In this document: one piece after another, positions 34,237-43,612 of the stretch | How positions within the stretch are numbered: position 1 is the first letter of the stretch | How the letters are laid out: each line of letters opens with the position of its first letter | Source: Deinococcus sonorensis KR-87 | Lineage (GTDB): Bacteria > Deinococcota > Deinococci > Deinococcales > Deinococcaceae | Length of the DNA stretch: 64,000 bases | Direction: 5' to 3' | Assembly (NCBI RefSeq): GCF_040256395.1 | Contig: NZ_CP158301.1 | Location: 1-64,000 of the forward strand | Notes under the pieces: model-generated | What the model was told of the DNA's origin: nothing | What the model saw: the letters and a program-made list of their open reading frames with translations, nothing else | The model's database searches: none | Position numbers and translations under genes: made by a program

Positions 34237-35357
34237 CTAGTGGTCTGAGTCAGAAGAACGCTGGGAATTTTTGGGTGAGAGGTAAGGCTCACAGAAGCGC
34301 TTGATGTTGGCCAGGATGTCATCGGCCGAACGGGTCCACACAAACGGCGTTGGCGCCTCGTTGGTCGAAGCGATGAAGGCGTCAATCGCCTGCTCGAGCG
34401 CGTTCTGGGACGTGAAGTTGCCGCGCCTCAAGCGCTTCCGACTCAACAACGAGAACCACGACTCGACCAGGTTCAGCCACGAACCACTGGTGGGCGTGAA
34501 GTGGAAGTGCACGTTCGGATGGGCCAGCAGCCACGTCTGGATCGTCTTCGTCTTGTGCGTCACGTAGTTATCCAGGACGACGTGCACCGCGAGCTCCGCG
34601 GGGACCTGGGCGTATACGACATCGAGAAACGCCCGGAATTCTTCAGCCCGGTGGTGCGCGTAACACTGCCCAATGACACTGCCAACCTTGGCATCCAACG
34701 CCGCGATCAGCGTGGTGATGCCATGCCGGACGTATGTGTGTCCGGTCGCCTCCGGTTGCCCTGGCCGCATCGGGAACGTCATGCTGCCGCGCTCCAGCGC
34801 CTGGATCTGCGGCTTCTCGTCGACGCACAGCACCAGGGCCCGATCTGGGGGTTGAGGTACAGCCCGACAATGTCGCGTACCTTCTCGATCAAGAGTGGGT
34901 CCTTCGACAGGGTGAAGGACGACACCAGGTGAGGCCGCAGCCCGAACGCCTGCCAGATGCGATGCACGGCGCTCTGCGTCAGGCCACTGGCCTTGGCCAT
35001 GCTGCGGGTACTCCACTCCGTCGCGTCTGCAGGGAGGGTATCCAGGGTCAAGCGGACGACCCGCTCCACCGCGTCGTCCTGGATGGTTCGTGGCGCGCCC
35101 GACTTGGGGGCGTCGCTCAGCCCCTCAAGACGATGAACTGCAAAGCGGTTGCGCCAGGTGCCGACGGTATCGTCACACAGCCCGACCTGGGCACCGATCT
35201 CAGTGAGCGTCCATTCCGGATGATCCGCGCTCAGCAAAATCACCTTCGCGCGGGTCGCCAATCCGCGAGGGGTTTGACGTCGTCGAACCAAGCTGCTCAA
35301 CACCTGCCGCTCGGTGTCGCTAAGGATGAGGGTGGGAGCGTGCCGGCCACGATGCAT
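34237..35357 (-). pseudogene. IS630 transposase with frameshift
   Basis: The N-terminal frame (from ATG 35357) contains the helix-turn-helix region WTLTEIGAQVGLCDDTVGTW and TLPADATEWSTRSMAKASGL and runs to KVRDIVGLYLNP. The catalytic part continues in another frame: ALVLCVDEKPQIQALERG (first Asp), HVVLDNYVTHKTKT (second Asp) and SGSWLNLVESWFSLLS (Glu). The switch is at a C5 run near 34850. One extra C would join NPPDRALVLCVDE. Some IS630 elements use programmed frameshifting, so this may be functional. The TAG stop at 34237 uses target DNA. Confidence 0.75.
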
Positions 35358-35419
35358 ACGCCACCTCCACCCGCATCGTACGCCCGCCATTCCCAGCCTT
35401 CTCCTGCATCGGACCACGC
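34240..35419. mobile_element. IS630-family element
   Basis: Imperfect inverted repeats of about 30 bp: GTGGTCTGAGTCAGAAGAAC from 34240 and, reading inward from 35419, GCGTGGTCCGATGCAGGAGA. Both ends abut a TA dinucleotide (34238-34239 and 35420-35421), the target duplication of this family. It carries a transposase split by a frameshift. Confidence 0.8.
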
Positions 35420-35491
35420 TAGGTACTTTGGGGAGTGATCAGGGCCCTATTCAGCACACAGAGCGCTGGGCGTCCAGACCCGCCATACAGA

Positions 35492-35526
35492 ATGCAGGCC
35501 AGGGGCGGAATGCTCCTGGCCTGCAT
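35492..35526 (-). terminator. terminator of the delta-60 repeat gene
   Basis: ATGCAGGCCAGG (35492-35503) and CCTGGCCTGCAT (35515-35526), a perfect 12-bp stem about 20 bases beyond the stop codon, followed on the minus strand by TCTGTATGG. Confidence 0.55.
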
Positions 35527-35546
35527 GTCGCTCGGTTGTTCAGGCG

Positions 35547-37325
35547 TTACGGCAGGAGTCGGTACAGGTAGCCCGCCTCCGGTAGCCTGGTCACGATGTC
35601 GTCAGTAACGAGCAGTTTGCCGTCCTCCTGCAGAGCGAGGTCCGAGAGGTAGGGATCAATCTGGACGGTGCCCCCCGATCCGAACGTGGGATCCAGCTGC
35701 CCATTCGCCTGCACCCGGATCAGATGGTCCGAGAAGGCCGCCACGATCCGGCCATCCTTCTGAACGTGCATCCGAAACGCCTCAGTCGGAGGATCCCCAC
35801 ACACCTTCAGAAGCGTCACGCCGCCGCTGCCAAACGAGGCATCCAACTGGCCGCGTGCCGTATAGCGGGCCATGTAACACGAGACGTTCCCGTCGACGTC
35901 TCTGGCCACCCCCGAGACCAGCAGGCGACCGTCCGGTTGTTCCGCGATCGCGTCCGCCGAAGACGCCTCCTGATTGGGCACCACCTGCACCTCCACGCCA
36001 CCCGCGGTTCCGAAGGTGAGGTCTGGCTGACCGTCCGCCGTCAGGCGATCCAGACGAGTCGCCGCCGTCGGCGTCGGGTGGTGCTCGACCAGCAGGCCAC
36101 CGTCACGCTGCTGAAAGACGGGCGTATGAACGGCATCGTCGGGGTCTCCGGGGTAGATGAGGTGACCGCCCTGCCCGAAGGAGGGATCGAGGGCGCCATT
36201 CGCCTGATACCGGACGAGCGTCAGGTACTGCTGAAGATCGGGGTAGGTGGTGCCGGTGTACTCATGTTGGGGCATGATGACCTTGCCGTTTGCCTGCACC
36301 ACGGGCGCAAACTCATCAGTGAGTTGGATCTGTCCAGCAGTGACCGGCTGCTGCAGGACGCGCCCGCCAGTCCCGAAGCTGGTGTCCACGCGGCCGTCCA
36401 GGAAGTAGCGGGCGAGGAAGTTCGTGTACGTCTGGCTGTCCACCTTCAGCAGGCCGTGCACGACCACCTTGCCATCCCGGGTGAGCGCCATCTGTCGGGG
36501 AGCGAGTTCACCCGAAGCCAGCACGGTGGTGCCCTGCTTGCCAAAACTGAGGTCCGGCTGGCCGTTCGCAAGATATTGATGCAGGTAGCCCTGCTCACGG
36601 TCGCTGGTGAGGGCCAGGATCTTGCCGCCCGCCACGGGCAGCACCTGATGGAAGTGATCGAGTCCCGAGAGCTCCACGCGACCGTCCCCGGAGAAGCTGA
36701 GATCAGGCGTGCCGCTGGAGATGCACGTGATCTGGGGATTGAGCCAGTCCGCGTGATCGTAATAGGTGTTGTCCCCAGCGTAAAACGCGCGCAGGGTGAG
36801 GGTCTTACGGCCAATCAGGCTCACGCTGAGGGTCTTTGCGCCGTCGTAGCCGTGCAGGATGCCGCTGTCGGCCAGCCGGTCGCCGTTATCCGTCTCAAGG
36901 ATGAAGAGCACCGAGCCGTTGTTGCCCACTTCGTCGTCCACGCCGACCGTCACGGTGAACTTCGTGCAGATGGCCCCGGTGCCGGTGAGGTCATAGCGCA
37001 GTTCCGAGTTGGCGTGCACGCCGTACCCCTTGGCGTACACCTTGCCGCCCACGGTGAGTGGGTGGCCGTCGTTTGCCGCGCGCCCACCGTTGCTGCGGTT
37101 CACTTCGATTGGTCCCCAGCCGTTGGTGGCAGAGGTGGGGGTCTCGTAGTAGAGCGTGTTCACCCCAGGCGTCAGGCTCAAGGCGGAGAGCCGGGTCGAC
37201 ATCCACGGGTCGGAGGGGTGGGCGGCGTACTGGGCAGCCCAATCGTCCGCGGCGGGTGAGGTGGCTTGCTGACCGCAGGCGGCCAGCAGCAGGGAGAGGG
37301 CAAGAGTCGCGGCGAGCTTCTTCAT
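35547..37325 (-). CDS. lipoprotein with NPCBM domain and delta-60 beta-propeller repeats
   Basis: ATG at 37325 with GGGAGG upstream; 592 aa. The signal ends in the lipobox LLAACGQ, so the protein should be lipid-anchored outside. Residues about 50-200 form an NPCBM (carbohydrate-binding-module-like) domain: GWGPIEVNRSNGG and VYAKGYGVHANSELRYDL. Then come about seven delta-60-type repeats marked by (L/P/V)D-x-(S/T)FG-x-GG, such as VDTSFGTGGRVL, LDPSFGQGGHLI and LDPTFGSGGTVQI, probably a beta-propeller. The gene lies divergently from a paralogue at 37929 with similar leader sequence. A surface binding role is inferred. Confidence 0.85.
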   Translation of the reverse strand: MKKLAATLALSLLLAACGQQATSPAADDWAAQYAAHPSDPWMSTRLSALSLTPGVNTLYYETPTSATNGWGPIEVNRSNGGRAANDGHPLTVGGKVYAKGYGVHANSELRYDLTGTGAICTKFTVTVGVDDEVGNNGSVLFILETDNGDRLADSGILHGYDGAKTLSVSLIGRKTLTLRAFYAGDNTYYDHADWLNPQITCISSGTPDLSFSGDGRVELSGLDHFHQVLPVAGGKILALTSDREQGYLHQYLANGQPDLSFGKQGTTVLASGELAPRQMALTRDGKVVVHGLLKVDSQTYTNFLARYFLDGRVDTSFGTGGRVLQQPVTAGQIQLTDEFAPVVQANGKVIMPQHEYTGTTYPDLQQYLTLVRYQANGALDPSFGQGGHLIYPGDPDDAVHTPVFQQRDGGLLVEHHPTPTAATRLDRLTADGQPDLTFGTAGGVEVQVVPNQEASSADAIAEQPDGRLLVSGVARDVDGNVSCYMARYTARGQLDASFGSGGVTLLKVCGDPPTEAFRMHVQKDGRIVAAFSDHLIRVQANGQLDPTFGSGGTVQIDPYLSDLALQEDGKLLVTDDIVTRLPEAGYLYRLLP

Positions 37326-37540
37326 GGGGGCCTCCCGGCCCGCCGAGAGAAAACGGTGGAGGATGCGTCGTGGGCCAGCATGACCGTACCCTTCCCCGCA
37401 CAACTTTTGAGGGGCTGCCGCTCATGTGCCCTTCAGACATGCGGCCTCGGGGCCAGATCCAGTTGTCCTTTGGGTAGGTGTTTGGAGAAGGCAGATCACG
37501 TTTATCTTTCCGACGCGTTGGAGGTTGACAGGATCAAGGC

Positions 37541-37598
37541 TGATTCCCAGCGTTCTTCTGCATCAGACCACTAGCTGTACTTCGGGGACTATTCAGGG
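37541..37598. repeat. adjoining solo ends of IS630- and IS701-type elements
   Basis: 37541-37573 reads GATTCCCAGCGTTCTTCTG and then CATCAGACCACTA, nearly identical to the reverse complement of the IS630 end at 34240. It is followed at 37575 by CTGTACTTCGGGGACTATTC, similar to the end of the IS701 element (40864 inward). These are scars of lost insertions. Confidence 0.55.
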
Positions 37599-37928
37599 TA
37601 TGAATGCGGACGCGGCGAGCTGAGAAGCTGCATTTGCTCTGCGCTATTCCTGCGGACTAGGTAAAAACTGTGCCAGGAAGGGCAATGGTGGGCATGGTGG
37701 CTGTGATGAATGGCTCTTTGCTCCGCTCCTTCCCCGGCACCACGACCCTCGCATGAAGATCCTGCCCAGTTCGGGGAGCAGCGGAAGTGACGGGATACGC
37801 ATGGCTCAATGATGCGTGAGCGGAAGATGCTCACTTCGTGAGCATGATGGATCCGCTCGGCAGGGTACGTTCGTGGTGGCCCACGATCCACACTCCACCG
37901 TCTTCACCCGGCGGGCCGGGAGGCTCCC

Positions 37929-39230
37929 ATGAAGAAGCTCACCGGTACCCTCGCCCTCTCCCTGCTGCTCGCTGCCTGCGGTCAGCAGGCCGCATCGCCC
38001 ACTGACCCGTACGCCGCCGAGTATGCCGCCCACCCCTCCCAGCCGTGGACGTCCAGCGCCCTCTCGGCCCTCAGCCTGACGCCCGGCACCAATACCCTGG
38101 GCTACGAAAAGCCCACGTACGCCAGCAGCGGCTGGGGACCGATTGAAGTCAACCGCAGCAATGGCGGTCGGCAGCAGCTGGACGGGAATCCCCTGACCAT
38201 TGGCGGGCAGGTCTATGCCAAAGGCTACGGCGTGCACTCCACCTCGGAACTCCGCTACAGCCTGGCCGGCGCAGGGGCGACCTGCACCAGCTTCACCGCG
38301 ACGGTGGGCATTGACGACGAGGTTGGCACCAAGGGCTCGGTGGTGTTCGAGGTCTGGGCCGATGGCGTGAAGCTGGCCGACAGTGGAGTGGTCCGCGGGA
38401 GTGACGGCCCGAAGACCCTCACGGCCGACCTGACCGGGAAGTCGAACTTGCGCCTGGTGGTGACGGACGCCGGGGACGGAAACTTCTACGATCACGCCGA
38501 CTGGGTGAACCCCACCATCTCCTGCCAGGCCCTCACCCAACCGCACCTCACCCTGGACACGGCCAGCCTGGAGCTGTATCACCTGCACGGAACAGCCCTG
38601 AAGGCCCATCTGACCGGTTTCCCCGCCGGCCCTGTGAGTCTCCGGCTGGTGTACCGCGTCTCCCCCACGTACCCGAATCTCACCGTGTCGCCGCTGGACC
38701 TGCAGACGCCTCTGGTGGCTGGCAACGGCGACGCCCAACTCCAGCTGTTTGCGACTCGGCTCACGGCAGGCGACCCCCATCCCCAGTACGATCTGCTGGA
38801 ACAGGACTACACCGTGGTGGCCAGTCAGAACGGGCGCGACCTTGCCCACGCGCCGCTGCATGTCACAGAGAAACCGCTGAAGCTGACGGCGACGTTGAGT
38901 GGCCTTCCGGCGGTGGTACCCAACGGCACCTTGGTGGATGCTGTGCTGTCCATGACCGTTGATCCACCCGTGCAGGCGCCGATCGCAGACCTGGGTCTGG
39001 CGGACGATGAACTGCATAATATGGTCGCAGAGAATCTGGGCGAAGCCTACGGGGATGGCCGCGTCACGAAACGCCATGTGCGCTTCTACGCGCAGGCGCC
39101 GGGACCGGAGATGCCCGTCGCACGGGCTGAATTCCGTATTCAGGGCTTTCTCCCTGGCGGCACAGATCTTTATAACCGGTTCGGCGCTTACTTCACCAGA
39201 ATTGGGGTCTCGATCAACGTAACCTTTTGA
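37929..39230 (+). CDS. NPCBM-domain lipoprotein, paralogue of the 35547 gene
   Basis: 433 aa; GGGAGG precedes the ATG. The first 25 residues are nearly the same as in the divergent paralogue (MKKLTGTLALSLLLAACGQQ), including the lipobox. The NPCBM domain follows (GWGPIEVNRSNGG, VYAKGYGVHSTSELRYSLAG, FYDHADWVNPTISCQ). The C-terminal half differs: about 230 residues of beta-rich sequence (TLDTASLELYHLHGTALKAH, LSGLPAVVPNGTLVDAVLSM) without delta-60 repeats. Predicted surface-anchored. The pair arose by duplication followed by replacement of the C-terminal module. Confidence 0.82.
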   Translation: MKKLTGTLALSLLLAACGQQAASPTDPYAAEYAAHPSQPWTSSALSALSLTPGTNTLGYEKPTYASSGWGPIEVNRSNGGRQQLDGNPLTIGGQVYAKGYGVHSTSELRYSLAGAGATCTSFTATVGIDDEVGTKGSVVFEVWADGVKLADSGVVRGSDGPKTLTADLTGKSNLRLVVTDAGDGNFYDHADWVNPTISCQALTQPHLTLDTASLELYHLHGTALKAHLTGFPAGPVSLRLVYRVSPTYPNLTVSPLDLQTPLVAGNGDAQLQLFATRLTAGDPHPQYDLLEQDYTVVASQNGRDLAHAPLHVTEKPLKLTATLSGLPAVVPNGTLVDAVLSMTVDPPVQAPIADLGLADDELHNMVAENLGEAYGDGRVTKRHVRFYAQAPGPEMPVARAEFRIQGFLPGGTDLYNRFGAYFTRIGVSINVTF

Positions 39231-39484
39231 GCCACCCGACGGGAGAACACAGGGCACCTTCCCCTGTGGGGCTCACTCAGAGACGTGGCCTGACGATCGC
39301 TGCAGCCTTGGCGGCCACCTCCGGCTGGGCATCGCCCCTCATCGAGGACAAGCGGCTGACGCGGCTGCTGAACCTGAGTTCGGAGCGCTCCGCCGAGGAG
39401 CAGGCAACGGCAGTACAGCCGGAGCCCCGGCCTGAGCAGCGACAAGCACTCCAGGACTCACCGATGCACTGGGCATTCGCCTCG
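39227..39484 (+). pseudogene. possible exported protein cut off by the IS701 element
   Basis: A frame after the lipoprotein gene reads GLTIAAALAATSGWASPLIE (signal-peptide-like), then LTRLLNLSSERSAEEQATAV and ALQDSPMHWAFASLSF. It is interrupted where the IS701 left end begins (about 39485). No clear start codon. The ending resembles the beginning of an SLH-like motif, but this is speculative. Confidence 0.3.
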
Positions 39485-40864
39485 CTTTCCTTTAGGGAGT
39501 ATTCAAGGGCCAGCTGGCTGAACGGTGAGCAGCCGACAACGTGGGCAGAGTAATGGCTGGGACAGCGTTCCAGCCAGTTCTGCTCGAATCGCTGGCAGCG
39601 TCTCGCCCTGTACACCGTCCGGTTGTTCCAGGCGAATCGCCTGCAGGAACGCCAGGGCCACCAGACACAGCACGGCGTGGTGATGCAGCCCCCGCCACGA
39701 GCGTCCCTCGAAGTGCGATAAACCAACTTCCTGCTTCAGCTCCCGATGCCCGTGCTCACAGGCCCAGCGACGCTTCGTTACCGCCACAAGGTCATTCAGC
39801 GTCGCTGCTGGTCCGAAGTTGCAGGCGTAGTATTTGCACCCGCCGTTATTGCGTTCTTCGCCGATCACCCAAAGTTCCTCGCCCGGCAGGTGCGCGCCAG
39901 CGCCATTCGCTGCGCCATCGGCGATGCGCACGAAGACCGCAGCAAAGCGACCGCGCATTGGTCCTTTCGTCCCATGGCGCCAGGTAATCTCATGCCACGG
40001 TGCGGCCTGTAGCAGCGCCTCAACCGTCTGGCGCTCTTCGGACGCACTCGGTCCCTTGGGACGACGACCTCGCACGATCCTGGGCGGCGGAATCAGGCGA
40101 ACGTCCTCGGAGTAGACCTTCTGGTTGCGCACGATCCCCACGGACCAGAACAAGCCGCGTTTCGACAACGCCTTGCGGAACTCAGCGTTGTTCCCGTACG
40201 CCGCATCTGCAAGCACCACCCCGAACGTGACGCTGCGACGGACCCGGTCCAGCTCTTCCAGCGCGATCTCCCACTTGGCCTTGGGCACGAGATGCGCTGC
40301 AGGGACGCCGGCTCGTTCGCACCGCTCAACGTCACCTGTCCACTCAGACGGGAGGAACAGGCGAAGCGCCAACGGGATGGGAACGTCGTGCTGGGCGAGG
40401 GTCAGCGACACCAGGCATTGACAATTGGTGACCTTGCCGACCTGCCCGGAGTATTGGCGCGATACGCCCACCGATTTCGTCCCGAACTTCGTTAAGCAGG
40501 TGTCGTCGATGATCAGCACGGCGTCCTTGCCGCCCACCAGACGTTGCGCCTGCTGGGCGACCAGGGTTTCGAGGGGCTGTGGGTCCCAGGGGCTGTCGGT
40601 GATGAAGTGCTGCAGGTGATCCCCCTGCCCCGGTGCGACCGTCTGCGCAAGGGGAGTGATACTTTTCCGAGCTACAAAACTGCAGAGTCCTTGGACGTAG
40701 AGCGGAGCGAGCCGTCGCTGAGCAGTGTGCCGGAAGCCCGCCAGGAATGGAGCGAAGAACGCTGGGAACAACTGGCGGAAGCGTTTAAAGCGGCGCATAC
40801 CCGACGATCAGCATCTCAGGATGCTGGCCGCTCGAACGTGCACTGAATATCCTCCAAAGTACAG
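39485..40864. mobile_element. IS701-family element (about 1380 bp)
   Basis: Related ends CTTTCCTTTAGGGAGTATTC (from about 39485) and, reading inward from 40864, CTGTACTTTGGAGGATATTC. It carries one minus-strand transposase. Exact boundaries are uncertain by a few bases. Confidence 0.7.
39503..40798 (-). CDS. IS701-family transposase
   Basis: 431 aa. The N-terminal KSITPLAQTVAPGQGDHLQH and ITDSPWDPQPLETLVAQQAQ are typical. The DDE_5 core starts with VLIIDDTCLTKFGTKSVGVS (first Asp) and RQYSGQVGKVTNCQ. The second Asp is in GVVLADAAYGNNAEF and the acidic Glu lies near RRWACEHGHRELKQEVGLSH. Full length for the family, probably functional. Confidence 0.88.
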   Translation of the reverse strand: MRRFKRFRQLFPAFFAPFLAGFRHTAQRRLAPLYVQGLCSFVARKSITPLAQTVAPGQGDHLQHFITDSPWDPQPLETLVAQQAQRLVGGKDAVLIIDDTCLTKFGTKSVGVSRQYSGQVGKVTNCQCLVSLTLAQHDVPIPLALRLFLPSEWTGDVERCERAGVPAAHLVPKAKWEIALEELDRVRRSVTFGVVLADAAYGNNAEFRKALSKRGLFWSVGIVRNQKVYSEDVRLIPPPRIVRGRRPKGPSASEERQTVEALLQAAPWHEITWRHGTKGPMRGRFAAVFVRIADGAANGAGAHLPGEELWVIGEERNNGGCKYYACNFGPAATLNDLVAVTKRRWACEHGHRELKQEVGLSHFEGRSWRGLHHHAVLCLVALAFLQAIRLEQPDGVQGETLPAIRAELAGTLSQPLLCPRCRLLTVQPAGP

Positions 40865-40985
40865 TTAGAGTGTGTAGGCTAAGGTGATACCTCACTCTTG
40901 CAGAGGGACGTTTGCTGGTGTTCCACATTTCCAGCGAGGTGAAGGAGTTCTGTCACCTAGCCATAGGCTCGGCTACGATGTCTTC

Positions 40986-41351
40986 ATGTCGACGTGGCGG
41001 CGGTGGGCTCTTGAACTGCTACCCGAACGTTCATTTCTCCTCACTGAGCCAGAGACGAGCGTGTACGAGGCATTTACCCTCACTCTGGAGGCGTTTGAGC
41101 AAGCGGTCGTTCAGCAGGATGAGAGACGCATTCGTGCCTGCATGGAGTTTGGGGTATGGGGATTGTGGCAACGCGCTGAACACGTATGGAATGCGGCAGG
41201 GGTGTGCTTTTGGGAACACGTTTTCGACGTGCGGGGCTCCATCCCGCTTGTCGCTCCACTGCTACCGTCCTCTGCCGTGCGTGACGTTTGGGGCTTGTGG
41301 GAGCACAGGCTGTCACGGGATGACCTGAACCTCATTCAGGCGACACTTTAG
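40986..41351 (+). CDS. small hypothetical protein, 121 aa
   Basis: I choose the ATG at 40986 because a -10-like TACGAT lies just upstream (leaderless-type start). The frame is open further upstream, but that part is not protein-like. The product is helical: YEAFTLTLEAFEQAVVQQDE, CMEFGVWGLWQRAEHVW and VFDVRGSIPLVAPLLPSSAV. The length and helical pattern recall small immunity-type proteins, but no family can be assigned. First of a row of small unrelated genes on this segment. Confidence 0.55.
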   Translation: MSTWRRWALELLPERSFLLTEPETSVYEAFTLTLEAFEQAVVQQDERRIRACMEFGVWGLWQRAEHVWNAAGVCFWEHVFDVRGSIPLVAPLLPSSAVRDVWGLWEHRLSRDDLNLIQATL

Positions 41352-41436
41352 AACATTCCTCAGTCGCGCCAACACGAATGCAAGGGGGTTAAATAGTGCT
41401 GGTGCGGGTTTGTCAAGGGTTCCGTTATCTTCAGGG

Positions 41437-41961
41437 ATGAATCGCGAGTCTTTTGAACAGGATTTGCAGCTGCTGGTCGGTCTCCAGCTGAAGCGGGTTC
41501 GTTACTACGCGTCGCCGGGTGGCTGGCCCTCCTGGCATGCTCATCCAGACTTCGACAGCCTTGAGCAGGGGCTCGATTTGATTGGTCACGGTGCCGCGCA
41601 CTCCGTCACCTGGGATGCCACCTTCTGGAGTTACGGCCTGCGCGTTCGTTCGGGGACTTTAGTCGATGTTCTGTCTGCCGGGCAATTCCATGACGTCTCG
41701 GAAGAGAGCCGCTGGTCCGCGTTTCTTGGGCAGCAAGTCCGTGACGCGCGGTTCGTCTGGGAACCGGTCCCGGATCCACTGGCTGAAGCGGGCGACGTGT
41801 ACCCGCAGCATGTGGTCTTGACCTTTGAGCATGGGGGCCAGGTGTATTTGAGTGCCGCGGCCCCTCAAGAACCGCAAGCACCGTTCTTCGGGATGTCTGA
41901 CCATGTCGTGGTGCTGTTCGATCAGGACCACGCTCGGCACTATCTCCCGGGCATGGATTAG
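41437..41961 (+). CDS. small hypothetical protein, 174 aa
   Basis: ATG at 41437, 6 bases after TTATCT, which may be a -10 box of a leaderless gene. The product has beta-rich segments (LVGLQLKRVRYYASPGGW, QHVVLTFEHGGQVYLSAAAP, SDHVVVLFDQDHARHYLPGM) and no signal peptide. No family recognised. It lies in the row of small solo genes that includes an Imm7-type immunity gene. Confidence 0.6.
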   Translation: MNRESFEQDLQLLVGLQLKRVRYYASPGGWPSWHAHPDFDSLEQGLDLIGHGAAHSVTWDATFWSYGLRVRSGTLVDVLSAGQFHDVSEESRWSAFLGQQVRDARFVWEPVPDPLAEAGDVYPQHVVLTFEHGGQVYLSAAAPQEPQAPFFGMSDHVVVLFDQDHARHYLPGMD

Positions 41962-42064
41962 CCTACTGAACGAGAGCCAGACGAGCACACTGCCGACCTT
42001 GGCCCACACGCCCTAGTAGTATACCAGGAGTCGTTATCTTTGATAATCGAAAATATTTGCTGAA

Positions 42065-42481
42065 TCAGTCTAATTTTCTGAGTACTTCAAGCTGTACTCT
42101 CAAGTCGCTCAGGTTTTTACTCTTCCTCTGACCACTTATTTCTGAATAAATGTGCAACAGCTCTCCTATAGTTTTTATCAATTCTCTTTTGATGTGTTTG
42201 ATGCTGGAAGTTATTGTCATCGTTCCCATTGATATCACAACATCTTCTCCCCTAGAGCGGAAGTCTAGAACTCTTGCCTCATCGGGAGTTGCTATGAGGA
42301 TATCTGTTTGATTTTTGCAAGTGTTTACAGCATTTGAAATCGCCAACAACCACGAGTCGACATAGCAATATTGAAAGGCAATGGATTCGTTATTATCGGA
42401 AACCGTCAATTTACCAGTCACCATCATTGCATCAAGCCCATCTTCAATATCAAGTTCGTATGAAATTCGAACATCACCCAT
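42065..42481 (-). CDS. hypothetical protein, 138 aa, AT-rich import
   Basis: ATG at 42481 with AAAGGGGAA upstream. The gene is clearly AT-richer than its surroundings, which points to recent acquisition. The product has a beta-rich N-terminus (DVRISYELDIEDGLDAMMVT) and helical end (IKRELIKTIGELLHIYSEI). No family recognised. Only minus-strand gene in this row. Confidence 0.65.
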   Translation of the reverse strand: MGDVRISYELDIEDGLDAMMVTGKLTVSDNNESIAFQYCYVDSWLLAISNAVNTCKNQTDILIATPDEARVLDFRSRGEDVVISMGTMTITSSIKHIKRELIKTIGELLHIYSEISGQRKSKNLSDLRVQLEVLRKLD

Positions 42482-42753
42482 GCATTCCCCTTTTGGCTTA
42501 AAGATAGCCTGCTAAGCCATATCGGCACGCACGCGAAAAGGCCGCGTCGCAAACGACGACGGTGCTTGGGACATCTGCGTGCTGATCCGGCATTCTTGAC
42601 TGACGATACTGTGTGAAGAAGTGAAATTAATCAGGGAGTTTGCTTGGACTCGCCCTGAATATGCCCAAAATACAGCTAGGGCATGAAGGCAAAAAGCTAT
42701 GAGCAGGGAGTGGGCATTTTTGTGTGGCCCACGCTGATCGCCTACCCTGCGGT

Positions 42754-43029
42754 ATGAACGAAACGGAAGACGCTCTGTGTGATCGCCTCTCAGGGCTGGG
42801 CTTAGGGTCAGCAGCCGTGGCGCGTCAGGGAAAAGAACATGGCTTGTCGCTCGTGCAGACGATGCGCCTCGTCGTTCGGGTGTGTGGCGCGACCTTCCGT
42901 GAGGCCACAGATGCGGCCACACAAGCGCACTACGGGATGTCCATAGACGACTACGCGACACCCCTCAATGCTGATGCCCTGATTGCTGCGGAAACAGTGG
43001 AAGACGCCGCCACCGAGCACGACAGGTGA
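42754..43029 (+). CDS. small hypothetical protein, 91 aa
   Basis: ATG at 42754 after a -10-like TACCCT (leaderless type). Helical product: VARQGKEHGLSLVQTMRLVV, GATFREATDAATQAHYGMSI. No family recognised. Confidence 0.5.
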   Translation: MNETEDALCDRLSGLGLGSAAVARQGKEHGLSLVQTMRLVVRVCGATFREATDAATQAHYGMSIDDYATPLNADALIAAETVEDAATEHDR

Positions 43030-43181
43030 CCCTGGCTCACCATTCCTGACTATCCCCAAGTCCGACGCAGACGTGCAGCCTCCGTGAGCCACCGACGAAC
43101 GAGTGGGATCAGGTACCCAGGGCCTCATCGTTTGAGCACCGATGGATTGGGCTATCTTCAACACAAAGAAGAAGGAAACAA

Positions 43182-43454
43182 GTGGCCAACCACTTCTCTG
43201 GAACGATTCGATATGCATTCCGGGTGCGAGACCGTGGATGGTTCGTCCGTCTCAATCCTTATGAGGGCGAAGTACAACGTGGCGATCAGGTGGTGGTGCA
43301 CATGGCTGGAGGGACAGCATGGGCCGGCTCCATCGCTGGTGTTCCGATCGGTGCACAGACGCCTCCGGGTACCATTGATCTGCTCCTTATAGGTGACACA
43401 CAGCCCACGCTGGCCGAACGTTTTATTGACGCCTTGATCCATTCGCAGCCTTAG
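43182..43454 (+). CDS. small beta-barrel-like hypothetical protein, 90 aa
   Basis: GTG at 43182 with AAGGAAA upstream. The sequence FSGTIRYAFRVRDRGWFVRL, GDQVVVHMAGGTAWAGSIAG and GTIDLLLIGDTQPT suggests a small beta barrel similar in outline to translation-factor domain 2. No family recognised. Confidence 0.6.
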   Translation: MANHFSGTIRYAFRVRDRGWFVRLNPYEGEVQRGDQVVVHMAGGTAWAGSIAGVPIGAQTPPGTIDLLLIGDTQPTLAERFIDALIHSQP

Positions 43455-43612
43455 GAGTACGTAGTTTATTGGGAAGCGCATGCGACAAGACGAATCTGCA
43501 CCGGTGACGCCACTTCATATCCCTAGGCCGACATTCCTTAGACCAGGGCAAGGATGGAGGACGAGGTTTAAGGCGTGTAGGCAAAGGGAGGAGACACTGC
43601 CACACTGGACGA

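Noticed and set aside
37806..39257. 483-aa minus-strand reading frame
   Set aside because: Antisense of the NPCBM lipoprotein gene, which has a lipobox and a ribosome binding site in the other direction.
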